Positions 41,756 to 55,760 of a stretch of 64,000 nucleotides of DNA are shown piece by piece (the first letter of the stretch is position 1; every line of letters starts with the position of its first letter). The stretch covers positions 2,294,001 to 2,358,000 of the forward strand of contig NW_020825326.1 in the NCBI RefSeq assembly GCF_003286085.1. Direction: 5' to 3'. The position numbers were made by a program, and so were the translations under genes. The notes beneath the pieces are model-generated. The model was not told where the DNA came from and ran no database searches. It saw nothing but the letters and a program-made list of their open reading frames with translations. The DNA comes from Drosophila persimilis. Lineage: Eukaryota > Arthropoda > Insecta > Diptera > Drosophilidae.

Positions 41756-42790
41756 TTAATGTTATTATGGCTCTCCTCCGGCAGACGCCGCTAATATTAA
41801 ACGACACGACAAAGAGTGCGTGCGAAAGATACAGAAAATTATTCTGAGCGTGTTGTCGGGCGCTGTGTAGCCTTTTGGCTATAAAAATTGTCTGATCTCA
41901 TCCAGATTCAGATAGATATGGTTATACTCTATGATTGTGCGTTTTTAGTTTTCTCGTATCTGCAATATTGTGGATGCAACAGATTTTCGTCCTTTGTGGG
42001 GGCGGAAGGGGGTGGGGCGAAATTTTGAGATATATGTACGTTTTATAGTGACATCTTAAAGGAGTGTGTGTACCAAATTTGGTTACTCTAGCCTTAATAG
42101 TCTCTGAGATTTGTGGATGCCCCAGATTTTCGTCCTTTGCGGGGGCGGAAGGGGGTGTGGCGCAATTTTGACACAAAACGGTCAAGGTCCGATATCACAG
42201 GAGTGTGAATACCAAATTTGGTTGCTCTAGCTCTTATGGGTTCTGAGATCCTTGAACTCATATTTTGCAACTGGCAAAACCGACCATGAAACCTGTGTGT
42301 TAGAGAGAGACAGAGCGAGAAAGAATGAAATTGTTTTCTTGATTCTGGCTATAATAATTATACGATATGGTTCAGAATTTGCACTCGAGAAGATATAGTC
42401 ATCTTCTACGATTCTGCGTTTTAGTTTTCTCGTATCGTCGAAATTGTTGATGCCACAGATTTTCGCTCTTTGTGGGGGCGGAAGTGGGCGGGGCGAAGTT
42501 TTGAAATATTCTTGTAGCAGTGACATATCACAGAAGTCTGGATCCAAAACATCGTTGCTCTAGCTCTTATAGTCTTTGAGCACTAGGCGCTGAAGGGGAC
42601 GGACAGACGGACAGACGGACGGACGGACGGACGGACAGACAGACAGGGCTCAATCGACTCGGCTATTGATGCTGATCAAGAATATATATACTTTATGGGG
42701 TCGGAAACGATTCCTTCTGGACGTTACACACATCCACTTTTACCACAAATCTAATATACCCCAATACTCATTTTGAGTATCGGGTATAAA
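41756..42790 (-). mobile_element. DINE-1/Helentron-like element, copy D, long
   Basis: Inverted relative to copy A: starts at GGCTCTCCTCCGGCAGACGC and ends with ACTCATTTTGAGTATCGGG. The central block (GATTTTCG...TTTGTGGGGGCGGAAG...GGGGCGAA.TTTTGA) is present three times (about 41980, 42127 and 42462), giving a longer internal array than copy A. It includes the GGAC microsatellite at 42596-42645. Confidence 0.85.
42596..42645. repeat. GGAC/GGACAGAC microsatellite
   Basis: Tandem GGACAGAC and GGAC units within the DINE-1 copy; this corresponds to the expanded CTGTCCGT tract. Confidence 0.85.
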
Positions 42791-45576
42791 AATTGCCGAA
42801 ACAAGACTTTAAGCCGACACTTAATATGCTCTAGAAACTGGAACCGAAATACTTGTTTATTTAATTCCATACAAAACTAACGCCATTGAAAAAAAATGTT
42901 CATCTGTTAATTGAAAATTTGAAATTTGTGCCATTTTAAGGCTTTAACCGTCCCGTGGACATTTCACCTCTTATTGGAATTGAGAAAGCTTTTCCGTAGC
43001 TTAAAGCTCAACTTCCAACAGCTTGGGCAGAATCTCCACTTTGTAGAGTTGCTAGTGGGGTTGGAAACCAGTTTGCGAGGGTTGTGAGAAGTGAAAGAAA
43101 AGCCCTGGAGCCTCCTCCACCTCAACCTCCACCTCCACCTCCTTTGCAACCAGATCTGTGTATATATATGTACGTGTATACACACCCAAACACACAACGA
43201 AGCTATTCCCCACGTAGATCCTATGCAAAAGTACGTACTAGTTTTCCAAATGTACAGTAGAAGGCAGGTGGTCCGTTTAGAAATTATATTTTGTTGCCTT
43301 ATCCCAACCGGTCCATTCTAAACTCGATGGAATGGGATGGGGATAATTTGTGTATCGAAATGTATGGCATTTGAGAAAATTACATGCTGAATTGGGGAAA
43401 ACTGCTGCCGCCTCCTGCTGCTTTTATAGCTGATGATGTCGCCATGATTATGTTCCTGGTTCAAAAGCTGCTGTTGCCGTCGCTGTTCCCGTTGACTAAT
43501 GGCAATTTCAATGGTGGCCATAATCGTTCGTAACACGATGCTGCCACAGAAATAGACCTGCAGAGAGCTGGAGCTGCAGCTGCCACTGCAGCCCAACGAC
43601 AAATGTCAGTTGCGACTGAGGATTTCCTCTTGCCTCATTGGGAAAAAGTATCCACTTGGCTGTCGGAAATGCTGAAAATCCTCCCTGAAATAAAGAGATG
43701 ACAAAAAGTCAGTAGGATAGTTGGGGAACGGAACAGTTTTTGTGAACCCACTACCATTAAATTATCTATTTATCTCTATTTACTATTCCAACTGTCAATT
43801 ATTATGTTACAAATGGTTTGTAAATTTCCTAATTGAATAGAAGTTGAAACCCATGAAAAGCTGTAAAAGTACATAAAATAATTGATAAAAATCAAATTTC
43901 CCCAACCACCCTCATCATTAAAATTTTTTGAATTTTACGTGATTCTTGGAAAAATGTCTTCTTTTGATCAAAGAATTATAATATCTTTTAGGCAGATGTT
44001 TTGTCACTTGCAAAATAAAGTAGCTCCGAAACCATAGCTATAAGAGTGCATATTTTGAATCAGGATGACAATTCGAGCAATCTGTACACTTTCCTCCATT
44101 CAGTCCCGGGCCGGGAAACTGAGGACACCAACTAAGCTTAGGGTTGTCTCCAAAAACATCAGGAAACTTTTAGTGCACGTTCAGCGGGCGGGGTATATTC
44201 GCATCGCGGAAGTCAGAAACTGGCTTCATGCCTTTTTATGGCTGAGATGTTTGTTTTTATATTCCTAAAACGAATGTTTTATGTTTTTCCACTTGCAATA
44301 AGAGAAGAATGGGTTTCCAATCAAATTCGCGGATGAGAAGTCGGGCATAGCGCTGAGGTGAGTTCTCCTTACTGATGCCTGCCTATGCTCAGGTATGACT
44401 ATGCTATTTACTTGTTTCATGCTGTTTTCTCAGCCCCCAACCCTTGAGCTGGTCCCAAAACTTTAGTCGTCGCACAGAATTGACAAAAGTCACAGCAAAG
44501 GCATCACTTAAATCTCTATTTCATGGAAATTTTAATCAGAAGTATGTCTTTTTTCTTTGTCTTATCTCCTTTTAGCGGTTTTGCAGGAATTTTTATAGTA
44601 ACCCACACTCTGTGGGCGATACTTAATTGTTTTTTGAAGATTGAACAATCGTATATACTATTCAGTTAAGGCGTGTACCAAATAGTTTGAAAACCGTTTT
44701 AACTGAAACCGCCACGGCAACAAGCATCTATCCGTCCATAAGCAGCTTAAGCCACACCGCACTTGGGTGGTAATGTCATGCGAAATTTTTTAGGAATAAT
44801 GTTTAATGTCAACCGATATCCAGCTAAAGGCTGTGTGCATAAATCGATAACGACGGTGATTTCCCCACCAAATGCGGCAGCTTTTCCTTTTTTCAGCCAA
44901 CAGCACCCCCGGCCAGTGGCTACAGTGATTTCAGCTAGTGATTTCCATCTTTTCTAGTGGTGGGTGGATTTTTATATTTTATTTGCATTACTCGAAAAGC
45001 TAAAAAGGGCAGCATACATATAAGTACATATGTACATATTCTTGATCGATGTAGCCAGGTCCGTTTTTATGCCCTACAGCCCTACCCCCTACCAGGGGTT
45101 CCTCCGCATATCGTGCGAATTAATATTTAACTCTTGTCAAGGATTCCCCGCAGATATGCGGCTGTTGCGGGCAATTGAAAAGCCAAACTGCTTTGATAGC
45201 CTCGCCATCTTTTTCAGACTTTTTGTAAATTGTTTGGCTGGATAGTACTATGGTGCCAGGTATCTAAGAGTCGAAATGTTCAATATACTCGTAGCTTTCT
45301 TACCCGTTCTCTTCTGTGAGTGCGCTGTAAAATGCGCTCGTTTACACCTCAAGTGGCAATCATTTGCCATCGCCCCCAGTGACGTTATCGTGAGAGCTTC
45401 CCGGGGAAGTCTCCCTTCCCCTGTACAGCGCCATTCCGTCCCCCTTCTCCTGCTGCCTTGCCGCTAATCACCAGCTGTGAGAGTGTCTTGAGGGGGAGAG
45501 AGGGGTAGCGTTGACTGCTGCTGTTGTTGATGATGATGAAGTGCCAGCAATGTGACAGTTACAGGATGAGACAGGG

Positions 45577-45609
<33 letters not shown>

Positions 45610-46275
45610 AACCATTGTTACGACTCCATAACACACACATGCATACACACAAACGCATTTGCAATAATGAAACGACAAGGAGAGCCTATGAAAATGACAA
45701 TGACAAGGAAAATAGCTCCAGAGTGGCAAAAGAAACCTTCACAAAACGTCAGCTGTCCCTCATAGTTCCCAATCCCACCTACTCTCTCAGTCCTTGTCTT
45801 CCCAGCTGGGGCCCTCACTATCACGGCCCAAAGGAATTGAACAGTAATTACTTTGTTCTTTCACGAGGAGACTTTCCAGAGCGCCAATGAGGAAATATAT
45901 CAAAAAAATGGAAACAAATCTTAATGTGGCTATAAGGCCGATGGGAAAGCAGCAGCAAAGCATCAGCCGCAAAAGTAACTGAGGGAAACAGGGGGAGGAG
46001 AGACAGAGAGAGATATATAAATAGTGAATGGGGGAGAAAGAGTGAGGGAGACATACTGGAGGCCCCAAAAAAAACCTTGAAGAGTGCGATATCAATATGG
46101 CTTTATACTGCCAAAGACAACTCCTTTTTTTTGATGAGTAGACAATATTCATACAATATTCATACATCCATATGTACATACATGCTGAAGCGCAGTTTCA
46201 TATTTCAAAAAAGTGTGACTGCCATTTACATTCTGATTATGCATATATGTATATGTATATGTATGTACATATGTA
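42791..46275. other. Unique non-coding DNA
   Basis: No exon or transposon I can support. Short repeats: CCTCCACCT at about 43110-43142, (CAGCTG)-rich patches at 43560-43590 and (GT)n at 45575-45606. The composition, with scattered poly-A and simple repeats, suggests intron or intergenic sequence. Confidence 0.45.
45575..45606. repeat. (GT)n microsatellite
   Basis: An uninterrupted GT run from about 45577 to 45606. Confidence 0.9.
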
Positions 46276-46740
46276 CAGTGCTGTACTGAAGTGTTGGCAC
46301 AGCAATAAAATATGAGAAAAAATTGTATCCGATAAAGGAACACATTTTTGATACGACTGGCTTGATCTTATAAGCGTTAAAATGAAAGGTCTTAGAATTT
46401 CACACTTTTTAATGAGATAAGTTCTTAAAATTTGGTCATATGGCCGTTTTATTTTCGGACAAGGATTCACCCTTGGTTTAGATCTGTGCAACTGTACAAT
46501 GTGCAATCTCAAAATACCTGCAATGCATTGGTCGCCAAATCACAAGAATTTCCTAAAATGAGAGGTAAGGAAAAATAAACCCCTGAATCTCAGAGGCGAA
46601 TCATTATGCACTTGCCCAACCCCAACCAAGGCCAATCACAAGGTGAAATTGTGGAACAAATATTTGTGGGACCAGTAGAGGCATTGCACTGCATTCACTT
46701 TCATTCAGAGCATCGTTTCAAAACAGCTTCTGAATTATAA
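46276..46740 (+). mobile_element. Tc1-like element, 5' fragment
   Basis: TA followed by CAGTGCTGTACTGAAGTG and TTGGCACAGC is a Tc1-type terminus. Downstream, at 46557, ATGAGAGGTAAGGAAAAA and then PESQRRIIMHLPNPNQGQSQ and GEIVEQI in one frame resemble the N-terminal helix-turn-helix of Tc1 transposases, with a TAA after six codons. The catalytic domain and right end are missing. Confidence 0.6.
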
Positions 46741-47304
46741 AACTCGAAGCACACAGGAGTTCGAGCTTATGTCTTTTTCAGGATGGAAGTGAACGCCATC
46801 CTTTCGTTCTCTGGATACGGATTATTCTGGATCTCCCCTGCTTCTTTGGTGCTCTACTTTGTGGGAGTATTCCTGATTTGAGGAGCAGTTTTCCCAGTGT
46901 CTGCAGATGTACTATGTCTGTATATAACGCTTTATATTTACAGCTACTAAACTGTAATCGGGGCCACACACCGGAAGTTGAAATGACTTGAAAATTTATT
47001 GCATTTGTTGCACAACGTCGAAAATGCCAACGACGGTGTAGTATGTATGTGTATGTGTATGTGTATGTGGTTGTTGTAGCTGTTGTTGCTGCAGTGGAAA
47101 CGCTTGGCTGCCTTTGCTGTTGCCATCGCCATCGCCATCGTCAACGAAACGGAAGTGGCGCGGCAGTCAATTGGGAAGACAGACGCAGGATATGGCGGGG
47201 ACGAAAAGTGCCGGCAAGCGGCGATTGCAAAATTGAATAAGCCCACAGAACTCGATCCCTGAGCTGAATCCCCACCGAAACGAACCCGTCGGTGAGGGGA
47301 GGGC

Positions 47305-47343
47305 GGCGACGGGCACGGGCACGGGGACGGGGACGGGGACGGA
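47305..47343. repeat. GGGCAC/GGGGAC tandem repeat
   Basis: Six-base units GGGCAC (about two) then GGGGAC (about three or four). Confidence 0.85.
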
Positions 47344-50300
47344 TGGAGAAGGCAGAGCACAGCCAGAGGCCGGAACACACTGACTCAACTGGCCATCCCC
47401 GTTTCCCAGCTCTGGAGACCGGAGACGACACAAATTTACGGCGATTTTGCCGTCACTGGCAGGACATATTTTTAGCCCCAGAATTTCCCTTTTCGGCATT
47501 GGCTGTCCGTCACTCGGGACGTCGAGCGAGTGAGTGAGCGCATTCAATCCATAGAGCAGTTTACTGCTCATAAAAATCCATTAAATTATTTAAATTGCAT
47601 AGCAAAAACAGTTTTCCCACTCCTTCCCCTTCACAACTTCCAAACCAGCTTTTCTATTTTGTTCTTTTTTTCTTTTTACGATGACGTCTACACACAAGCC
47701 GAGATTTCTGGCTTTTTCTCTCTCCGCTTGCATCTGCTCCCTTGCTCCACTCCGGGTTACCTTGGCCAGGCTTTTTGTTTGATTTCAGCCCATTTCTCTT
47801 CAACTCCTGCCTTCCGCATTCCCATTTCGGCGTTTTTCCGCGTTGCCTGCTTAAAATAAAAGACAGCCGGCGTTGGCAACCGAATCCAGGGCCCGGAGAA
47901 GCTGGAGAAGAGCTGGGACCCCGGCCGGGACCAAGCCCAGTCAGGCATGCATCAACAACAGCAAGAACAAGGAGTAGCAGCGGCAGTAGGAGCAACAGCC
48001 GAGGCAGGAGAGTGGGGAGCAGGGGAGCACACATTCTTGCGCATCCATGCACTTGACTGCCAGTGGGGCTAGGCCCATAGACGGCTTAGGGCACACACAC
48101 CACGTCGGACCCGTAGAGTCGACCAGAATAGAGTGGCATCGGGCAGGGAAGGGCGGGGTTGTGTGGTGCAGGAACGCGCAGCTTAGCAGGGAAGGTATCA
48201 GTTCCACACCAAAATATAGGCGGAGATGCTGGCCCACGAGCTTGCGGCTTCTCCCCGTACTCCTCCATGTATGTGTGGGCGCGTCGGCACAGTGGTCTAG
48301 GGGCGGAGTCGCCATGGAGATATTTTAACGGTTAGAAGAGCAGTGGGAGGCTTCGATACGGTTGGGCGAGGTGATGCCGGGAAGAACTGTGTCGGGAATA
48401 TGTTGGGAAACTGGTAAATTGAGGAGTAACGCAGCGCGGTAGGATTTTTGGTAGGTAAGACATGTCACGAAAAGCTTACAAGAGACCTGAACCCGACAAG
48501 AGACACGCGTAGACGGGGAATGGTGTGTCTGCTTCATCGCTGCCTCATATCATCGGAATACCAACCGTCGCTCAACCCAAATCTGCGGGCCATTATCCCT
48601 CATTGACCCACTGTGTGTGGATCCGGAGGCGTATCCTTTGCGTGTGTTTTAGAGGATACATAAATGTGGGCTTGTTGGTTGGACTCGTGTGTGTACATAT
48701 GTATGTGTGTTTGGATTTCTATTCACAGTCTGGTAAGCCCAGCGGCATATCTAATTATTTGCCCACAGAGTCATCAGCAGCACCGCTCCTCTCGCCTTCA
48801 GCTGCGGGAGCTCATCCAGCTCCGCCCAGCCCCCGTTCCTGCAACCATTTCCGCTTCCGCTTCCGTCTCTTTACGATCCTTTGTGGGTCTCATTATGGTG
48901 AAAAATATAGAAAACAGATTTTTGTAGTTCGCCGCCTCCGCCGCAGACGCAGACGCAGTCACTGCCACTGCCACTGCCAAACACGCATTTTTTTAGTAAT
49001 TACATATTTGCACTGTTATTACCTTTAGAGCGGACCATCCTGCACCCGCCCCTCGCTAGTCTGCTTTTGTTCTTTATTTATCATTGGGAGAAGCGGACGC
49101 GGATGCAGGGCCAGACCTTTGCATTACATAATTAAGCGAATATGAAAGTGCGTAATGGATGCGGGTATAGGGGCTGTCGAGGGTGGAGGACCAGAAACCA
49201 TGAAATATATGTATACATAGTTATATTCAAGTCCAACATCGGCCTGTGGAAGACATATACTCGTGGAGAGTACTTTCCAGCCGCCCGGAAGCAGCGACAT
49301 GACGCAGATAGATGGCGCTTGAACGGAGTGGAATTTTTAGAATTTGCGAACTGTCAGGACACTGGTCATTTCCCCGTTCTGCTGTCGATTTGGTTTGTGA
49401 CCCAAGAACCGTAGGCAGAGCCACGTGCGAGCCGCAGATCAACATTAGATTCGGTTCAGGTTATGTCTGTCATTTGGCTGTCCAATAAGCTTCATTCCAG
49501 TCAATTCCCAAAGAAATTTTACCGAATGTCGACCTCTTTGGGCTATCCCGTCGATGAACGCATTTAGCGGATTTCAATTAATTTTTCATGCGGCAAATCG
49601 AGAAAACCGCTTTGAAAGAAATGTATATTTTAAATAAATGAATAAATAACATTTATGCAGTGCACCGACATATGCTTTCGTGTGCTTTTTGTTCAGATGG
49701 GATTACATCCGCGTGAATGCAGCTGCAAAATGGTCAAAGTGTCATTCAATTTGTGGACCAATGCCCGAACGGCTAAGAAGGGGAAGTCGAATTTGCATTG
49801 CTCTAACCAAGAGGGTGCTGGGAATAATAGAAAAGCCTTCCTCGAACATCTCGAATATCGATATGATTGGCTGTCAGCCTGGTGGCATTTGCCATTGGCA
49901 TTTGAAATACCCCCACACAGAGGAGGATTTCCCGGCAATTTGTGTTGGTAAGAGCCGAGGGGGAGGCGCTTGTGCCTCCACAGCCCTCGAAGAGACATCG
50001 AACATCGGACCGATTGGCTAAGTCTTGAAGGAATTCCCCTCCTTATTACATAACCAGCCGGAATGGCAATGTTCAATTGTCAAGTGTCCGATTTAATTAA
50101 TAGCAAGCGATTGCAGGTTCCCAGCGAATGCAATAAATAATCGATACATACACCGATACCTACACGTTGCCATTGGCTCAATTTTAATTAATTTTTTATG
50201 AACTGCGTGCGTCTCCCTTTCAATGACCCCGGCCGTGCGCCGCTTTACCCTCACCACCACCCGTTCGTAGACTATTGCCGGAGTTCTTGGGAAGCACAAA

Positions 50301-50746
50301 GGGAGCCGAATGATGAATGTCTTCCAAATGAACATGTTTTGTGTGTCGAGTGGAACTGAGTGGAAAGTCAGACCACGGACGGGAACGAGGCGGAAACGAG
50401 ACCGAAACTTACAACATAATCGACCCGATTTTGTTCGAGGCACGCATCACGACACGCAAATACGGAATCAGAACACCTCCAACGAGAGCCCCGAATGCAC
50501 ATCAGAGCAGGAGTAGGCACTGTCCTGGGGCTGCCACTGTACCTGATTATTGATGGCACGCCAACTGACAGCCAATCAGCCGACGTACAGATGCAGCTTA
50601 CAGGCTACCTTTATGTAGGATTAGGCACCAACCTAGCCACTGCCTCCGCATCACTCTTCGCCTTGTGTTCTGTCTCATCTTCGGCTTGTCTTCCAGCTGT
50701 CACTCAGTCACTTTGAAAGAGAATGGCATTTACCAAAAATACCGAT

Positions 50747-50749
<3 letters not shown>

Positions 50750-50782
<33 letters not shown>
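50750..50782. repeat. (CA)n microsatellite
   Basis: Uninterrupted CA run of about 33 bases. Confidence 0.9.
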
Positions 50783-50786
<4 letters not shown>

Positions 50787-51509
50787 CGTTGGCAGGTGAA
50801 AACTTTTGTAGCGCACTTAGTAGGGCAGGACAATGCGGCACTGATTGAATTGCATGTAAATTAACTTGCTGATCCGATTAGAGCCATGCAACAACAAAAC
50901 TAACATCCAATGGGCGCACAAACACGCGCACGCACATACACTGACCGAATAATTTGCTAAAAGGAAGGTCCACGTCGTTACCACGTTACCGTATGAGCCA
51001 ATAGCCAATATTTTTCCGCAATTTTTAGGTTAGGTTTGGAATATCCTCCAACTGTTTCCGAAACGTTTCATCCCCACACGACTGTATCAAATTGCTCGTC
51101 AATTGTCGAGATAGTCAATAATATTCACACTTTATTCAGTAACCGTAGGGAACAGCAAACTAATATTAGCTTATCAACAATCATAACTATGTCAGTTAAA
51201 ATAATTTGGCGATGTCTGATGCGATTTACTGCCCTTCAAATGTGTTGGCGAAAGAAAATTAAAACCTGTCAGATCCAAACTGAAAAAACCCGATCAATAC
51301 CCCTTCTCTGTTCTCACCTGGAGCTAGGAGAGCTACAAAAACTGATATTTTTTATATTATACGAATATGTACGTCGATTATCGATTAATCTGAAACAAAT
51401 GACCGTACTGATAGTAGCTCTTAGCTTTTTTTTGCTGTGCATGTATGTGGGTCTGGCTATGGGGAGTGCCGCAAAAAGTGCCCACAGGTAAACGGTGAAT
51501 GAACACACG

Positions 51510-51510
<1 letters not shown>

Positions 51511-51548
<38 letters not shown>
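51511..51548. repeat. (CA)n microsatellite
   Basis: CA run with ACGC flank; creates artefactual Cys/Val open frames on the minus strand. Confidence 0.9.
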
Positions 51549-51552
<4 letters not shown>

Positions 51553-54500
51553 ACGCATGAGTAAGCTAAGGAAACACACACACGCGAAAAACACTCACAC
51601 GCACAGGGAGGGGGGGCCTTGGGCAATTTCATTTTCCGCTTAGCTCTTACACAATTGAAATTTTTGTTGCATACTTTCGAGCAATTTGTTTGCAGCTCAG
51701 CCACCCTTCCGCTATCCCCCCATCACGCCCCTTATGCCAAGACCCAAAACGAAACCCAAGCCCTCCTTCCTTTCCTTTCCTTTCCTTTCCCAACTCTTTC
51801 GTCCCAACTTGGACTCGATTTATTTTGATGCACTTTTTATTTTTCTATACTACAAAGCCAGCAGAGGATGGAGGATTGAGCTTGGGATTAGGGGGGTGGT
51901 AGCTGGGAGTGAAAAAAACTTTTGCATACTTTTCGTGGCATATTTTCATTCTGCTGCTTCTTATTCGTTATGAAAGCAGAGAGGTTGCTTGCCTCAAAAG
52001 CTGCGACCACAGTTTGGCTCCATCCAGGAAATGCCATTCACTCTCCAGCTCTCCTACATATATCCATTCTGTTCCGCCATTCCACAGTGGAGGGATATCT
52101 CCTGACCACCGTCGAAAAAAAATGAAGGCAGCAGAACTGTAGACGAACTTATTTATTTTCATACTTAGAGCTTTGGTTTTGCATCTTTTTTGTTAGCAAT
52201 TGTTTGGGGTTGTTCTCTTTCCATTTTTTGGTTTTCTATGGATCTATGGAAAATTAAAAAACACGAGAATGCGCCACAAAAATAAAGAGTAGAGCAAGTA
52301 AAAATTGACTGAAAATTTCGAATTAAAGTCAGACCACCGAAAACTTAAGTCAAATATTCATTTGTACTCGTAATAAAGTGATTTAAAGGCGGGAGCCTTT
52401 GTTGGAGAGTCCCCGCAGAGCGAGTCTGTCACACACCCTACTATTTATGCACATATCAATGATGCCCAGGGAACAAGGATAAGCGGAATCTCTTCATTCC
52501 AGCTGCTTCATTAACATAATCGCCAATTCATAATCTGCCAAAACGACAAGATACGACACGGAAGGGAATACAGACAAAAAAGGAAACACCAACCCTCAAC
52601 AGACACATTCTCGTTCACTGTAGTGGAAAAGCCACACAGAAGCCGTTCTCATCTGGACTTTGGCCGTTTTTAATGAAATGTGTCCCCACCTCGTTTCCAC
52701 TTGGAATCGTTTGAGGAATCCCTGAGAATGCAAAAGCCGAGAACAGGCGCCAGCACAGCACACAGCCGCCACTCTCCAACCCGTCTCCGAAAACTCCTAC
52801 AAAGATATTCTTTTCATGTGTGAAGGCTTGCAAAGGAGGAGGAAATCGAAGCCACCCAAAAGCACAGGCTGCTTGGTCGGTCATTGCGTTAAATTTCATC
52901 CCAATTATTTCCGAAATCTGGTCTTGAGCGACAAACACAGCTCTCTGTTCTCGGGTGTAGTATTGGGAAATCTCGCAATAGAAGCGAGAATGAAAAAGTG
53001 TCTCAGTGGAGGGCTAAGTACTGCTAAGATTGGATAAAGATAATAACTGCACTAGTACTGCGAGGTTGGAAAACAAAGACATAGCTTTAATCTTGTCTCA
53101 AAGGTATATGTACGAGTATATCACTGTATAAAAGTATAACAGTATAAAGTATATAACAATCTCTTATTCCTGCAGCCTTAGATTCGTATTGCGGCTTGCC
53201 AAGGGCATTTCTGGCCTGACCCCAAGTCCAGCCTCCACCCACCCACTGGTTATCCTTCTGTCGCATCAATTATACAAATGGCATGTCTCCGTGTTTCCGG
53301 ATGGGGATAGACTGTATCTGGGGAGAGGAGAAGTAGGCCACTTAATGTCTGTTCCCAATGGATTGGCCAGGTGGCCGGGGAGCCAGTTGCCGGTAGCCGT
53401 TTGCCTCAGAATAGTTGCATATTCCGTGTCAAATAGCGGAGATCCAATGAAATTCATGAAAGCCCTTAGCACGGCCATAAGCTAATCTCCTTTTTTCTGC
53501 TCCATCGCCGGCGACTATCCCGTCTCACACCGGCAAATGAGATGGAATTGTGCTATTATGGCTTGGTTCATGGCTTGATTCGTATGTTGCAGCTAAAAAA
53601 TTTACAAAACGAATTATTTTTGAAGTTTCAATATCGTTTGGGAATTGTGCTCCCTTTCGAAGCGGCTGACCGCACCGAAATCATTTCCAAGTCAGAAATC
53701 ACAACGGTAGGCATAAAAAAATCCATCTCATCTGAAAAATAGTCCCATGGAGAAAAGCTGGTTGCAAGCGGGGAAAGCGAGGAAAGCGCGGGGAGAAACA
53801 AGTGCCTAAAACATAAGAAAAAATTCGAAAAATCAACAAAGGAGCCAAGGACTATGTCCAGTGCGTGGTGAGATCAACACGCTGGACTACGCCTCCTTCC
53901 AAGCGCCTCGTGTTTGCCAATGCCTCTGCTGTGGCCTCCTGCCATGCCCCCTGGTGCTAGCCAAATTGTATGCACGTTCTATGCCATCCCGCTGGTTCTG
54001 CCCCGCCCCCCGCACGGCTTACCCAAGTAAACAACAAACAAATAAACAAAAATACGAGCAGAAGTAAAACAAAAATGGCAACAGCGGTGATAACATCCAC
54101 TGACAAACAAGCATAAAAAAAACAATGAACAAATATTAGTGGCGAGGCTTTTGATTCCCAGCTCTTGATTCCCATTCATAGCCGTAAGAGCATTATGATA
54201 ATTCAAAAACTATTGGGTAAAATAAGATTGATCTTACGTTTCAAATAAAATCATTTGAAGAAGCTATTTTTGCTAGCTGATTTCGTTGAAATCTTATTCC
54301 ACGGTGGCATTAATATAAAATGTTTCCTTAAAGAACGGTATACATTAATGCTTATCAAATGCTTATTAAAGTTATCAAAAAATGCATATATTTTGCATTT
54401 GAAAGCATCACATTTTCCAGCGGATAAGTAGCTCTCGCAATCGGCAGCAATCTTTGGAAATCGCTCTTAAACTCTATAAGACGGTCGTTGCGTTCAGCGA

Positions 54501-54694
54501 GGTATGCTCCCTAATCGACGACTCTGCTCTGCTGTCGAAAGATAACATAACCCGAGTTATGTGGCTTGCCATTGCAATCAGATCATATACCCTTGCGATT
54601 AAACATATGTTTAATATATTTTACCACGAACACGGCATCAACTTTTCACAAAACAGTAGGTACTTTTGACTATGGTTACTTTCTATCCGTGAAA

Positions 54695-55760
54695 GGTGGC
54701 AATTCAACACACAGAAGTCGATGGTTACAGACCAATTAGCCTGCTCTCAGCGCTAGGGAAGATGGCAGAATGAATGATCCTGAACCGCATCCTGCAGCTT
54801 GAACCTGTAAAGCAAAGATTTCCAAAGTGGCAGTTTGGATTTAGACAAGGTCACGGCACGCCAGAACAACTTCATCGTGTGGTCAGCTTCGCGCTTGATG
54901 CAATGGAGAAAAAAATGTATTCGGTAGCTGCGTTTATGGACATTCAACAAGCATTTGACAGGGTGTGGCATGATGGCCTATTCTTTAAGCTGGGAAACAT
55001 ATAGCCGCCGCAGCTATTCCAGCTATACCCTATATACAGCCGATATGCCTTCCTCAAGGGTAATAGCTGGGTTGGACGAGGACGATGTGTTGATAGCATC
55101 CTACGCGGATGACACTGCAGTGCTGACCAGAAGTCCAAGCATAAATCTAGCTACGGAAGCTCTGCCACAATATGTGAGCAGCTTTGAGGTCTGGGCTCAG
55201 AAATGGAACATAGTCATCAACAGCAGCAAATGTGCTAATGTTACTTTTGCTACAAGGACACTTTCTTGCGGAGGCATTAATATGCTGGGCTCCACGCAGA
55301 CGCACAGGAGCTCGCACAAATACCTATTTGTTGTACTCGACAGGACACTGAATTTCAAAACCCATACTACCATGGTTCGACAGTCGGTGCAAGAAATAAG
55401 CTGTCAGCAAAGTCACGATATACAACCCCATCCTCAGCCCCATATGGAAATACGCACTTCAAGTTCACGGCATCGTGGCAAAAACCAACTTAAGTAAAAT
55501 TAGAGTTGCTCAGTCAAATTTCTACGGCGAATATGCAATGCTTCATGGTACATACGAAACAGCGACCTCGAGAGGGACCTACAGGTTCCCAAGGTGGGCG
55601 ATGTTATACAACTACATGCAGCGAGGTACTTGCAACGACTTGGTGGTCACCCTAATGTACTAGCCAGACGTCTAATTAACCCGCCAAGGAAAAGAAGACT
55701 CAAAAGGTGTCATCCACTGGATCTCCCTACTAGATCCCTCCTATAAAATTTCATTCACTT
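54695..55760 (+). pseudogene. Jockey-clade non-LTR retrotransposon, 3' part of RT ORF
   Basis: EVDGYRPISLLSALGKMAE is followed by a TGA (about 54770) and, in the same frame, MILNRILQL and FPKWQFGFRQGHGTPEQLHR and DIQQAFDRVWHDGL. A deletion and frame changes near 55000 follow; then YTLYTADMPSS, SYADDTAVLTRSPS (about 55104, catalytic Asp pair), INSSKCANVTF and, in another frame, SPIWKYALQVHGIVAKTNLS. The C-terminus ends at a TAA near 55744 after LINPPRKRRLKRCHPLDLP. Order and motifs are those of Jockey-type elements. It is 5'-truncated, as is common for non-LTR insertions. Confidence 0.8.

Larger units (their letters stand above)
46741..54694. other. Unique non-coding DNA with simple repeats
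   Basis: Many short open frames on both strands, none with a recognisable domain. Simple repeats include TATGTG at 47041-47070, GGCACGGGGACGG at 47305-47343, GCAGAC/CACTGC at 48940-48980, (CA)n at 50750-50782 and 51511-51548, and TTTCC at 51770-51790. It probably belongs to a large intron or intergenic region. Confidence 0.4.

Noticed and set aside
42596..42645. Possible CRISPR-like tandem repeat
   Set aside because: Four-base microsatellite inside a DINE-1 element with no spacers.
47141..48056. Several overlapping ORFs of 90-140 aa in both strands
   Set aside because: GC-rich simple repeats; frames overlap on both strands and none has a domain or splice context.
51314..51704. Cys/Val-rich minus-strand ORFs over the CA repeat
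   Set aside because: Translation of a (CA)n microsatellite.
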